Shown here one piece after another: positions 1-5,643 of a DNA stretch of 7,615 bases (position 1 is the stretch's first letter; every line of letters begins with the position of its first letter). The DNA is from Candidatus Heimdallarchaeota archaeon AB_125 (GTDB taxonomy: Archaea; Asgardarchaeota; Heimdallarchaeia; Heimdallarchaeales; Heimdallarchaeaceae). A program made the translations under genes and the position numbers. Under the pieces are notes generated by a model. The model ran no database searches and was not told where the DNA came from. It worked only from the letters and a program-made list of their open reading frames with translations. The stretch is taken from assembly GCA_001940755.1 (NCBI GenBank), contig MEHH01000127.1:1-7615 (forward strand), written 5' to 3'.

Positions 1-120
1 AATGCAGGTGGTGTAACTGTTAGTTACTTTGAATGGGTTCAAGGTAATGATGCTTTATTCTGGACTGAGGAAGAAGTAAATAGTAAGCTAGAAGAGATTA
101 TGGTAAGGGCTTTTAACAAA
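1..120 (+). pseudogene. Glutamate dehydrogenase, C-terminal fragment (inverted relative to the N-terminal half)
   Basis: Frame 1 on the plus strand is open from the window edge to a TAG at 154-156. Its first 40 or so codons read as the C-terminal part of a hexameric Glu/Leu/Phe/Val dehydrogenase: NAGGVTVSYFEWVQ, then WTEEEVNSKLEEIM and VRAFNK, a stretch typical of archaeal and bacterial glutamate dehydrogenases shortly before the C-terminus. After about base 120 the translation (INSTSCCRSSS) no longer resembles the family, and the sequence becomes the antisense of the N-terminal half of the same kind of gene. The fragment begins outside the window or at the contig edge, and lacks its final residues. 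Family assignment is strong. That it comes from the same gene copy as the minus-strand half is inference. Confidence 0.8.
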
Positions 121-708
121 ATAAACTCCACGTCCTGTTGCAGAAGCTCTTCCTAGAGATCCTCCAAGTTCAACTGGTTTTGCAGTTACAACTCCAAGAG
201 CTGAATGTCCTCCCCACATACTATAAGTATCATAAATCCAAGCCATTTCCCTTGCTGAAGTATTAATATCTGGTGCAGGAATATCGCTACGAGGATTAAA
301 AACATTAATCATTTGATGGGTATACCTTCTAGTAACTTTTTCTATTTCCTTTAGAGACATTTCTCTAGGATTACAGATTACACCACCTTTAGCTCCTGAA
401 TAAGGTAAACCTACAATGGCACATTTGAATGTCATCCAAAATGCAAGAGCCATTACTTCCTCTTTAGTAACATTTGGACTATATCTAATTCCTCCTTTAT
501 TCGGAAGGTTTTCATTGTGATGGACACGGAAACCAGTAAATATCTCTACTCTTCCATCATCCATAACTACAGGAAAATTAGTCTCAATTATTCTAATAGG
601 ATGTTTTAATATTTTGATGATATTCTCATCAATTTTTAGAACGTCACCAACTTTCTCAAGTTGTTTGATCGCCATTCTCCATGGATCAATATCATGCTCT
701 TCTGACAT
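88..708 (-). CDS. gdhA: Glutamate dehydrogenase, N-terminal half (truncated at an inversion junction)
   Basis: Probable NAD(P)-dependent glutamate dehydrogenase, which interconverts glutamate and 2-oxoglutarate plus ammonia in the cytosol. Residues 1-198 fit the family: GGIRYSPNV (72-80), the glycine-rich GAKGGV with the catalytic Lys (K107), DIPAPDINT with the catalytic-type Asp (D147), then KPVELGGSLGR and ATGRGV (about 177-195), which lead into the nucleotide-binding domain. Homology stops near residue 198 (base about 115). The last eight residues, KSPYHNLF, are the antisense reading of the plus-strand C-terminal fragment, and the TAG at 88-90 is fortuitous. An intact enzyme is about 415-430 residues, so the NAD(P) Rossmann domain is essentially missing. 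The ATG at 708 is supported by a TATA-like box 25 bp upstream and by no good ribosome binding site, suggesting a leaderless mRNA. Coenzyme preference cannot be judged. Confidence 0.9.
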   Translation of the reverse strand: MSEEHDIDPWRMAIKQLEKVGDVLKIDENIIKILKHPIRIIETNFPVVMDDGRVEIFTGFRVHHNENLPNKGGIRYSPNVTKEEVMALAFWMTFKCAIVGLPYSGAKGGVICNPREMSLKEIEKVTRRYTHQMINVFNPRSDIPAPDINTSAREMAWIYDTYSMWGGHSALGVVTAKPVELGGSLGRASATGRGVYFVKSPYHNLF

Positions 709-725
709 GTATGATTCAGAAACTA

Positions 726-740
726 CTTATTTTTTAAATT
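726..740 (-). promoter_or_regulatory. TATA-like promoter element of the glutamate dehydrogenase gene
   Basis: On the minus strand the sequence is AATTTAAAAAATAAG. Its centre (about 733) lies 25 bp upstream of the A of the ATG at 708, the usual archaeal distance from TATA box to transcription start. Transcription would then begin at or next to the start codon. No Shine-Dalgarno-like motif lies in between, which agrees with a leaderless transcript. The AT-rich background makes chance matches likely, so this is moderate evidence only. Confidence 0.5.
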
Positions 741-754
741 TTCTTAATGGCAAG

Positions 755-760
755 AAAAAA
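755..760 (-). terminator. Oligo-T tract downstream of the beta-helix gene
   Basis: The minus strand carries six consecutive T residues 28-33 nt after the TAA (788-790) of the beta-helix gene. Archaeal RNA polymerases often terminate at T-tracts without a stable hairpin, so this is a plausible terminator. It lies only about 15 bp before the promoter of the downstream glutamate dehydrogenase gene, which suggests the two are transcribed separately. Confidence 0.35.
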
Positions 761-787
761 TGTTTATTGATATGAAACTATACATTT

Positions 788-2026
788 TTACACTGTAGGA
801 TAATCCAACGGAAACTGATCTGTTGAATTGCTACTTCCATCGATATAATAATCTCCAGATAACCATTCGGACCAGAAATTCCCTTCAGAATTATCATTTG
901 ACCATTCGCTGTAGTCTCCTTCATCATAAGCTTGAGATGTACCTGCTTGATTATTGAAAAAGAATGAATTCAGATAGATTTTTGAGAATTCACACAACCA
1001 TCCATTCTTTAAACCATAAAATGAGTTAATAGCAAAAAAGTTGAATCTTACTGTGTTATTCAATGTTTTGCGGTAAGACATAGTTCCAAGACCTGTTACC
1101 TTAATTTCTAAACCTATAAAATTGGACAGAAATGTATTATTGCTTATTTCATTAAATTGGCTTGCTGAGATCTGTAAACTAATGTTGTTTTCTTCACAAT
1201 GATTATGTAAAACATTAGCGAAATTAGTCTCTTGAATGTGAATTCCAATCTCAGTATTATTGAAGATTCTGTTATTGTTTATTGTTGATACGTTCATGTA
1301 CCAACCAAATATTCCATATGAACAATTACTGATATTGTTGTTTGAAATTAAAGCGCAATTTCCCTTTTGATATAATCCCAAATCTTGATTTAGAATTGTG
1401 TTGTTATTGATTGTATTATGTGCTCCTTGTGAAAGAATTCCTACGTTTCCATAGTCAAAAAATCCAATATTCTGTTCTATAATATGCTCCGAATAGATGA
1501 AATTTTCCTCAATAGTAATATAATCAGCTACTGCTAGAAATATCCCAATTTCCTTGTTCAGAATTGTATTATTTCTGATCAATGTTTGAATGCTATTCTC
1601 TATTTTGATGGAATAGAAACCTCCTTCTCTCATCAAATTGTTTTCTATTGTAGTATTATGACTTAAAAGTATAGAAATAGAACCCTTATCGATAATATTA
1701 TCTTTAATACTTGCTGCTCCACTAGCTGCAGAATCGATATGCACTGCTCTTTCATTGGATTCAAGTTTACAATTTCTTATTTCAAAAAATTTTGATGTCC
1801 ATTGTATTCGTATTGCATCTAGATCTGCATTGATATACAATCCTTCAATAATATAGGGGTCATTTTTGTCCCCTGATCCAGAGAATCGATAATTTTCAAA
1901 ATCTTGATCATTTAGGATAATGATTGGGTCGTGATTTTTGTACTCTCTTTTAGAAGGAAAGTATACTGTAAATAGAACCGTACTAGTAACAATACCACTA
2001 GCAATTATAACAGATAGTAGAATCAT
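788..2026 (-). CDS. Secreted right-handed parallel beta-helix (NosD-like) repeat protein
   Basis: A 412-residue protein with a hydrophobic N-terminus (residues 1-23), probably a signal peptide or membrane anchor, followed by an extracellular region. Residues 49-62 (SGSGDKNDPYIIEG) are the entry motif seen before many archaeal NosD-type beta-helices. Residues about 70-340 are degenerate 20-25-residue coils rich in Asn ladders (NNTI, NNNI, NNRIF), typical of right-handed parallel beta-helix folds. The C-terminus carries GNFWSEW (382-388) and YYIDGSSNSTDQFPL, the usual GNYWSDY...IDG...DQYPL ending of this group. Many N-x-S/T sequons fit a glycosylated surface protein. Such proteins bind or process polysaccharides or serve as cell-surface repeats; the substrate here is unknown. 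Codons upstream of the ATG stay open and encode a Lys-rich stretch (SLIKNKIF) that would give the signal peptide its missing positive n-region, so the true start may be a rare codon slightly upstream. It has a probable promoter of its own. Confidence 0.85.
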   Translation of the reverse strand: MILLSVIIASGIVTSTVLFTVYFPSKREYKNHDPIIILNDQDFENYRFSGSGDKNDPYIIEGLYINADLDAIRIQWTSKFFEIRNCKLESNERAVHIDSAASGAASIKDNIIDKGSISILLSHNTTIENNLMREGGFYSIKIENSIQTLIRNNTILNKEIGIFLAVADYITIEENFIYSEHIIEQNIGFFDYGNVGILSQGAHNTINNNTILNQDLGLYQKGNCALISNNNISNCSYGIFGWYMNVSTINNNRIFNNTEIGIHIQETNFANVLHNHCEENNISLQISASQFNEISNNTFLSNFIGLEIKVTGLGTMSYRKTLNNTVRFNFFAINSFYGLKNGWLCEFSKIYLNSFFFNNQAGTSQAYDEGDYSEWSNDNSEGNFWSEWLSGDYYIDGSSNSTDQFPLDYPTV

Positions 2027-2039
2027 GAAGATTTTGTTT

Positions 2040-2062
2040 TTAATTAAGGATATAATATCACT
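2040..2062 (-). promoter_or_regulatory. AT-rich candidate promoter of the beta-helix gene
   Basis: The 85-bp gap between the PAP2 gene and the beta-helix gene contains, on the minus strand, TATTATATCC (centre about 31 bp before the ATG at 2026) and TTAATTAAAAA (centre about 20 bp before it). Either could be a TATA box; the first would place the transcript start about 5 nt upstream of the ATG. There is no clear ribosome binding site. The choice between the two is open. Confidence 0.35.
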
Positions 2063-2090
2063 CTCTAGTCGTTTAACTAAATAACATTGC

Positions 2091-2104
2091 TTTAAGCACT
2101 TAAA
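2091..2104. repeat. Inverted repeat TTTAAG-CA-CTTAAA between the PAP2 and beta-helix genes
   Basis: Two perfect 6-bp arms separated by 2 bp lie 8-21 bp downstream of the PAP2 stop codon and about 65 bp upstream of the beta-helix ATG. On the minus strand it is preceded by ATTATTTT. It could be an operator, or part of transcript-end structure for the PAP2 gene. The arms are AT-rich and short, so a chance origin is quite possible. Confidence 0.3.
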
Positions 2105-2111
2105 ATAATTC

Positions 2112-2678
2112 CTACCAGATTGTAGGAAACCAATTTGATATTGGATCGAAAATATAATACAAGTATTCTCTTATTAGGTAGAAAATTGCACCTACAATTG
2201 CTCCCCAGATTACTCCGCCAACTATATCAACGAAATAATGAACTTCTAGAGCTATTCTTCCGTAGCAAACAGCTATTGCCCATATTGCAAAAATCCACCC
2301 AAATGATGGGAAGAAGAGAATCATGAACATTGCTAAACTTCCCATTCTTGATGCATGACCACTTGGAAAACTGTAATGATCACCTGAAGCGATGTACTTC
2401 AAAGCTACTTGTTCATTAGGTCTTATTCTTTTAGTCAAGATCTTTATTATCGTTGTTGTTAATCCAACGATTGCAGCTAACAATATTTGAATTAGATTAT
2501 CTGATCTTTCCATAAAAACATCTAGAAAGAAGAATACGAATGAAATAACTAACCAAGGTTGTACATTGCCTGATAGTGCAAAGAAACTTGCTACTTTTAG
2601 AGTTTTTTGTGATTTCTGAGCTATCTTCTTTGATACTTTCTTATCCCATTCATCTATTTTTTTGAATAGCTCAGCCAT
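2112..2678 (-). CDS. PAP2-superfamily membrane phosphatase
   Basis: An integral membrane phosphatase of the PAP2 / type-2 phosphatidic-acid phosphatase family, acting on lipid-linked or polyprenyl (di)phosphates. In numbering from the GTG at 2687 (191 aa), the three signature blocks are complete: K82-x6-R89-P90 (KILTKRIRP), PSGH at 108-111 with the acid-base His, and R144-x5-H150-x3-D154 (GRIALEVHYFVD) with the nucleophilic His. Several hydrophobic segments (about 43-57, 64-82, 115-142, 152-172) fit a polytopic protein with a short charged cytosolic N-terminus. I place the start at the ATG 2676-2678 (188 aa, MAELFKK). The upstream in-frame GTG at 2685-2687 lies inside an AAGGTGA ribosome-binding-like sequence, and a TATA box at 2697-2707 predicts transcription starting near 2676-2678. 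Its neighbours upstream are a nucleotidyltransferase and a quinate-dehydrogenase-like protein. The exact lipid substrate cannot be told from the sequence. Confidence 0.9.
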   Translation of the reverse strand: MAELFKKIDEWDKKVSKKIAQKSQKTLKVASFFALSGNVQPWLVISFVFFFLDVFMERSDNLIQILLAAIVGLTTTIIKILTKRIRPNEQVALKYIASGDHYSFPSGHASRMGSLAMFMILFFPSFGWIFAIWAIAVCYGRIALEVHYFVDIVGGVIWGAIVGAIFYLIREYLYYIFDPISNWFPTIW

Positions 2679-2683
2679 AAAAG

Positions 2684-2690
2684 TCACCTT
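2684..2690 (-). promoter_or_regulatory. Ribosome-binding-like AAGGTGA that decides the PAP2 start
   Basis: On the minus strand AAGGTGA ends 5 nt before the ATG at 2678, ideal spacing for pairing with the 16S rRNA 3' end. It contains the GTG that would give a three-residue-longer protein, so GTG is unlikely to be the start. The predicted transcription start from the TATA box would leave this motif outside the mRNA. Either the real start site is slightly further upstream or the message is leaderless; both readings favour the ATG. Confidence 0.5.
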
Positions 2691-2696
2691 TCAAAA

Positions 2697-2707
2697 TTAT
2701 ATATAAG
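2697..2707 (-). promoter_or_regulatory. TATA box of the PAP2 gene
   Basis: The minus strand reads CTTATATATAA, a near-perfect archaeal TATA box, centred about 24 bp upstream of the ATG at 2678. It lies in the 54-bp gap after the nucleotidyltransferase gene, so the phosphatase can be transcribed independently of the upstream gene pair. Confidence 0.6.
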
Positions 2708-2732
2708 TTTGAGTGTTTCTGCAATGAAGCCA

Positions 2733-3548
2733 TTAATCATAAATTTCCTTATTTTCTTCGTAATATCTTCTTACTTCCTTTAGTTGATGGATTTTATCAA
2801 CATCCATTGCAACTTCTGCATCTTCAGAATGTACTGCGTATACACCTTCTTTAGCTTTGAATATTCTTTTACCAAGTGAGTACATGAATTTATCCAGAGT
2901 TAATCGTTTAAGAAGGAATCTTACAACTAGTAGCGGATTAAGAACTAAAAGCTGTGCTAAAGCATTTTTCCTTTTTTCCATTAGATTGTTCATTAGTTTC
3001 TCAAAAGGTAATATTTTCCTAATGTTGATTATAGATATATCTCCACCACATACTTGAAAATTATCTTTGAATTCAACAAAAGATCTGTTGGAGTTTGGAA
3101 ATTTTGATTCCATTTTTTCTTTTTGAACAATTATGTAGTAAAACATTCCATCTATTTCTCCATTGGAAAGATTCTCACATTGTTCTATAAATCTTGCAAG
3201 AATATCAGCTGTAATCAAAGGAATATCACTAGAAAGTAAAATGGCAGTTTCAGCAGGTTTTTCTTTTTTTAGAAGAAATTTTTCATAAATATTTTTACCT
3301 TTAGTAAATACGGTTCCTGAATCTTCATTGAATGTTACTGGAACATCAGTACTCCATTCACTTTCAGCCATTCCAGTTATGTAAATATCTTCTATTCTAT
3401 CACATTTTCTAACTTCTTTAACAATTCTCTCAAGGAAAGTTTTGTCTCCCAGTTTCACGAATGCTTTTTTTGGAACTCCCTCAGAATTACAAATTACTTC
3501 ATCTTTTTCTGAACTTCCAGTAAAAATGATTGCATTGTATTTTACCAT
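2733..3548 (-). CDS. GT-A-fold nucleotidyltransferase (MobA/IspD-like NTP transferase domain)
   Basis: A 271-residue cytosolic protein with a nucleotidyltransferase core. The N-terminus AIIFTGSS (6-13) occupies the place of the LAGG nucleotide-binding loop, followed by KKAFVKLGDKTFLERIV (28-43), where families of this fold read K-x-L-x-x-x-x-G-K-x-x-L. ILLSSDIPLI (103-112) holds the metal-binding Asp (D108), GGD (168-170) marks the acceptor side, and AMDVDKIHQL (247-256) is the usual DVD-x-x-x-D/H-L ending. Such enzymes join an NTP to a phosphorylated small molecule (sugar, alcohol, cofactor) and release pyrophosphate; the substrate here is unknown. Departures from MobA/IspD are the FTGSS loop lacking the usual GGxGxR and a longer C-terminal helical part (about 180-230). 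It starts 8 bp after the quinate-dehydrogenase-like gene and is surely co-transcribed with it, so the two products probably act together. The ATG start has only a weak GGAT-like leader. Confidence 0.75.
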   Translation of the reverse strand: MVKYNAIIFTGSSEKDEVICNSEGVPKKAFVKLGDKTFLERIVKEVRKCDRIEDIYITGMAESEWSTDVPVTFNEDSGTVFTKGKNIYEKFLLKKEKPAETAILLSSDIPLITADILARFIEQCENLSNGEIDGMFYYIIVQKEKMESKFPNSNRSFVEFKDNFQVCGGDISIINIRKILPFEKLMNNLMEKRKNALAQLLVLNPLLVVRFLLKRLTLDKFMYSLGKRIFKAKEGVYAVHSEDAEVAMDVDKIHQLKEVRRYYEENKEIYD

Positions 3549-3556
3549 TGACTATC

Positions 3557-4483
3557 CTAATCCTGCAATTTCTCTAAAGTAGGTTCGATCTTAAGTTTCT
3601 TCAAGTATTCTTGATACTCCTCAAGTGTTAATTCTCTCTTTTCTCCACTAACAGCAACTATAGCTGCTTCCAAAGCATTGGTACCAAATGACCTTCCTTC
3701 AACTCTAGGTGTTGAAGTAATAATATATTTAACTCCAATATCTTTTAAATTCTGTACATCTGCTGCAGTCGTAGTATTAGTAACTATTATTTTTCCTTCC
3801 ATTTCATCATAAGGCATATTTCTATTGATAATATTAAAATCTCCAGCAATCCATTTCGCTCTCTTGAAATACTTTGTAAAAGATGGTTTGTTTACTTCTT
3901 GTTTTTCACCTGTTGGATATAACCAACTAAAAGGTAATCTTGTAACTAATGGTAATAGAACAGTCCCTATATTGTATACATTTCGAAGAGTATGTAATGG
4001 AATACCTAACTTGAAACCCCAAAGAAGATCTCCAAAAGTGATCAATTTCTTGTTTTTACCAACAAATTCCCATGCACTCTGTGCTTGAAACCATCTGTCA
4101 ACAGCTGCTGTAACCAAAGTTGCTCTACTTTCTTCTACTTCTTCAGGTAGCTTCTCTTCAGCAAATTGCATGATTCTACCTTCTAAAGTACACTTCATTC
4201 CTCCTCCATCAACAATCGGTGTCTCTTTTACATTTTTTATTAGTTTCTTCCATACATCTCTAATTTTGTATCTTCTCGTTCCTTTCCAAAGATAGAGGTC
4301 TGTACCTCCAATTCCAAAAACATCTACTTTCCCATCTAAACTTTCTATTAACTCCCTATACTTCTTCATATCTCCATTAGTTCCGATTCGTTCAACTATA
4401 ACAACTTCATTTCCAAGTGTCAGTTCTTTTTTATAATCTCTAATTGAAGATCCCAATGATACAGAAACAACATATTTACCCAT
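3557..4483 (-). CDS. Conserved protein of the type annotated as quinate 5-dehydrogenase; true activity uncertain
   Basis: A 308-residue soluble protein. From memory it resembles a conserved family often labelled quinate 5-dehydrogenase in Firmicutes and related bacteria. Landmarks: YVVSVSLGSS (4-13), ERIGTNGD (31-38), GGTDLYL (59-65), VDGGGMK (91-97), WLYPTGEKQ (187-195), AGDFNIINRNMP (213-224), TNTTTAADV (235-243) and a C-terminal TPRVEGRSFGTNALEA (258-273). I see no classical GxGxxG dinucleotide motif, so a dehydrogenase role is doubtful. I start it at the ATG 4481-4483, where AAGGTG lies 6 nt upstream and homology begins. The frame is open back to a codon at 4564, but those 27 residues (Phe/Leu/Lys-rich) are the translated promoter. 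It is the first gene of a two-gene operon with the nucleotidyltransferase. A cyclic polyol or a similar phosphorylated compound as common substrate would fit, but this is inference. Confidence 0.6.
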   Translation of the reverse strand: MGKYVVSVSLGSSIRDYKKELTLGNEVVIVERIGTNGDMKKYRELIESLDGKVDVFGIGGTDLYLWKGTRRYKIRDVWKKLIKNVKETPIVDGGGMKCTLEGRIMQFAEEKLPEEVEESRATLVTAAVDRWFQAQSAWEFVGKNKKLITFGDLLWGFKLGIPLHTLRNVYNIGTVLLPLVTRLPFSWLYPTGEKQEVNKPSFTKYFKRAKWIAGDFNIINRNMPYDEMEGKIIVTNTTTAADVQNLKDIGVKYIITSTPRVEGRSFGTNALEAAIVAVSGEKRELTLEEYQEYLKKLKIEPTLEKLQD

Positions 4484-4489
4484 AAGAAA

Positions 4490-4495
4490 CACCTT
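4490..4495 (-). promoter_or_regulatory. Ribosome binding site of the quinate-dehydrogenase-like gene
   Basis: On the minus strand AAGGTG lies 6 nt before the ATG at 4483. Together with the TATA box at 4518-4529 (predicted transcript start about 4498) it gives a short leader of about 15 nt carrying this site. That rules out the longer reading starting at 4564. Confidence 0.6.
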
Positions 4496-4517
4496 AACGT
4501 TAAATTTCAAACAGAAC

Positions 4518-4529
4518 TTATTTATAAAC
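4518..4529 (-). promoter_or_regulatory. TATA box for the minus-strand operon in the divergent intergenic region
   Basis: The minus strand reads GTTTATAAATAA, centred at about 4524. The predicted start of transcription, some 25 bp downstream at about 4498, is just upstream of the ribosome binding site of the quinate-dehydrogenase-like gene. Because the element is nearly symmetrical (TTATTTATAAAC on the plus strand), it could also bind TBP for the divergent kinase-fold gene. Confidence 0.55.
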
Positions 4530-4543
4530 AATCTGCAGAAATA

Positions 4544-4552
4544 GTTAAAAAG
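4544..4552 (+). promoter_or_regulatory. Candidate TATA element of the kinase-fold gene
   Basis: GTTAAAAAG on the plus strand is centred about 37 bp before the TTG start at 4586. It would give transcription from about 4574 and a leader of about 12 nt containing the GGTGAT motif. The alternative is the element at 4518-4529, with a leader of about 36 nt. Both are weak on sequence alone. Confidence 0.35.
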
Positions 4553-4576
4553 AGTAAGAACCACAAAGAACTAACC

Positions 4577-4582
4577 GGTGAT
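4577..4582 (+). promoter_or_regulatory. Ribosome binding site GGTGAT supporting a TTG start
   Basis: GGTGAT, part of the consensus complement of the 16S rRNA 3' end, ends 3 nt before the TTG at 4586-4588. No ATG or GTG lies nearby in frame, and the protein's own homology begins soon after, so TTG is the likely initiator. Confidence 0.55.
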
Positions 4583-4585
4583 TAC

Positions 4586-5599
4586 TTGAGTAATTTATCC
4601 ATTCTTGACGAGCTAGCTCAGAAACTCAAAATTTCTTCAGATCAAATTAAGTTCAAAAGAGAACTTACTGGTACATCAACTGCTAAAGTATCAGAAATTT
4701 CCTGGGGAAAAGAAAAAGAAGGTATTCTGAAACAAAATACTACAAAAGAGGAATGGATAATATATTCTACTCTAGTAAAAAAATATAAGCTTCCTGTTCC
4801 AAAAATCATAGCTATTTCAAAAACAAATGAAGTTCCTTGGATACTTCTAGAAAAAATTCCTAAGAGCATTCATCCTAGAAGTTGGAACAAAGAACATATT
4901 GAGAAAGCTCTAAAAGAAGTAGCTAAAATAAATGCTAAATTCTATAATAATCCTATTCTTGATACTCTTAATGATCTCCCAATTGTGAACGAAGAAAACT
5001 GGAATGATATTAAGAGAAGGCTTCAAAATAATATCAAGAAGGCTTTGAAGATAGCAGAAAGTCATAAAGGTAAAACCCCTTTAACAAAAACAAATCTTGA
5101 AACAGTTAGAAAAGATATTAATTCAAAAGATTTCTTAGGTAGATTTTTAGCTGCTGGAAGAACTTTGGTTCATGGAGGAACCTGGACTTACAACTTTCTT
5201 CAAACAGATTCAAAAATCTACTTGCTTGATTGGCAAGAGAGTATGATTGCTTCCCCAGCTCTCGATTTTATTTATTTCTATGATCTTTTACCTATTCAAG
5301 CAGAAGGATTTAGAGTTAAACTAGTTGATCGACCTTTTACTTTAACAGAAATGCAAAATATTTACTTCAAAGAACTAGAGAAAAATAAAGTCAAGATTAG
5401 TAAATCTAAATTCAAACAATCATTACAAGCTTCTATATCCTTTCAAATCGCTCATCTCTGGGCACCAATGTTAAAACCTGATGTGATTCTGCTAAGAGGA
5501 GGAAGGTACTACATAGCAAGATCATTAAGGCTTTGGCCTTCAAGGAAAACTATGCGAAAACATTATTCTGATTTAATGGAAATTAGAAAATCAAAGTAG
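4586..5599 (+). CDS. APH/choline-kinase-fold phosphotransferase-like protein with a non-canonical catalytic loop
   Basis: A 337-residue soluble protein with the aminoglycoside phosphotransferase / choline-kinase fold. Residues 26-50 form the N-lobe (ELTGTSTAKV loop, then GILKQ with the probable ATP-contacting K49). Residues 86-95 (ILLEKIPKS) are the hinge. The catalytic loop is LVHGGTWTYNFL (194-205): family members have H-G-D-x4-N, and here the catalytic base Asp is Gly198 while the metal-binding Asn (N203) is kept. LLDWQ (213-217) gives the metal-binding Asp (D215), and ALDF (225-228) is the usual structural Asp. Loss of the base suggests a pseudokinase, or a kinase using another residue. 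The codons are GGA GGA, so a single base error cannot explain the change. It starts at TTG and is divergent from the quinate-dehydrogenase-like operon, sharing the 102-bp control region. The substrate is unknown; small alcohol, sugar or antibiotic kinase activity are all possible from the fold. Confidence 0.7.
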   Translation: MSNLSILDELAQKLKISSDQIKFKRELTGTSTAKVSEISWGKEKEGILKQNTTKEEWIIYSTLVKKYKLPVPKIIAISKTNEVPWILLEKIPKSIHPRSWNKEHIEKALKEVAKINAKFYNNPILDTLNDLPIVNEENWNDIKRRLQNNIKKALKIAESHKGKTPLTKTNLETVRKDINSKDFLGRFLAAGRTLVHGGTWTYNFLQTDSKIYLLDWQESMIASPALDFIYFYDLLPIQAEGFRVKLVDRPFTLTEMQNIYFKELEKNKVKISKSKFKQSLQASISFQIAHLWAPMLKPDVILLRGGRYYIARSLRLWPSRKTMRKHYSDLMEIRKSK

Positions 5600-5620
5600 A
5601 AAAATACACTGTTTATAAAC

Positions 5621-5638
5621 TTGATTAAGGCTAATCAA
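5621..5638. promoter_or_regulatory. Perfect inverted repeat TTGATTA-N4-TAATCAA, candidate operator
   Basis: Two exact 7-bp arms with a 4-bp spacer lie 22-39 bp after the stop of the kinase-fold gene and immediately upstream of the aminotransferase TATA-like box (5644-5652). The position and dyad symmetry suit a dimeric helix-turn-helix regulator, for example an Lrp/AsnC-type amino-acid sensor, near the BRE/TATA. In RNA it could also form a small hairpin followed by CTTTT, and so serve as the transcript end of the kinase-fold gene. The two roles cannot be separated from sequence. Confidence 0.5.
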
Positions 5639-5643
5639 TAAGT

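Noticed and set aside
2135..2326. Plus-strand open frame of 63 codons opposite the PAP2 gene
   Set aside because: It is antisense to a gene with complete catalytic motifs, and its Leu/Arg-rich translation has no recognisable domain.
2857..3057. Plus-strand open frame of 66 codons opposite the nucleotidyltransferase gene
   Set aside because: It is the antisense shadow of a clear coding gene, with no promoter or ribosome site of its own.
3825..4088. Plus-strand open frame of 87 codons opposite the quinate-dehydrogenase-like gene
   Set aside because: It lies inside conserved blocks of the minus-strand protein, and its translation is unlike any family I know.
4484..4564. N-terminal extension of the quinate-dehydrogenase-like protein to 4564
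   Set aside because: The region contains the TATA box and ribosome binding site for the ATG at 4483, and the extra residues are translated AT-rich promoter DNA.
4642..4869. Minus-strand open frame of 75 codons inside the kinase-fold gene
   Set aside because: It is antisense to the N-lobe of the kinase-fold protein and has no independent signal.
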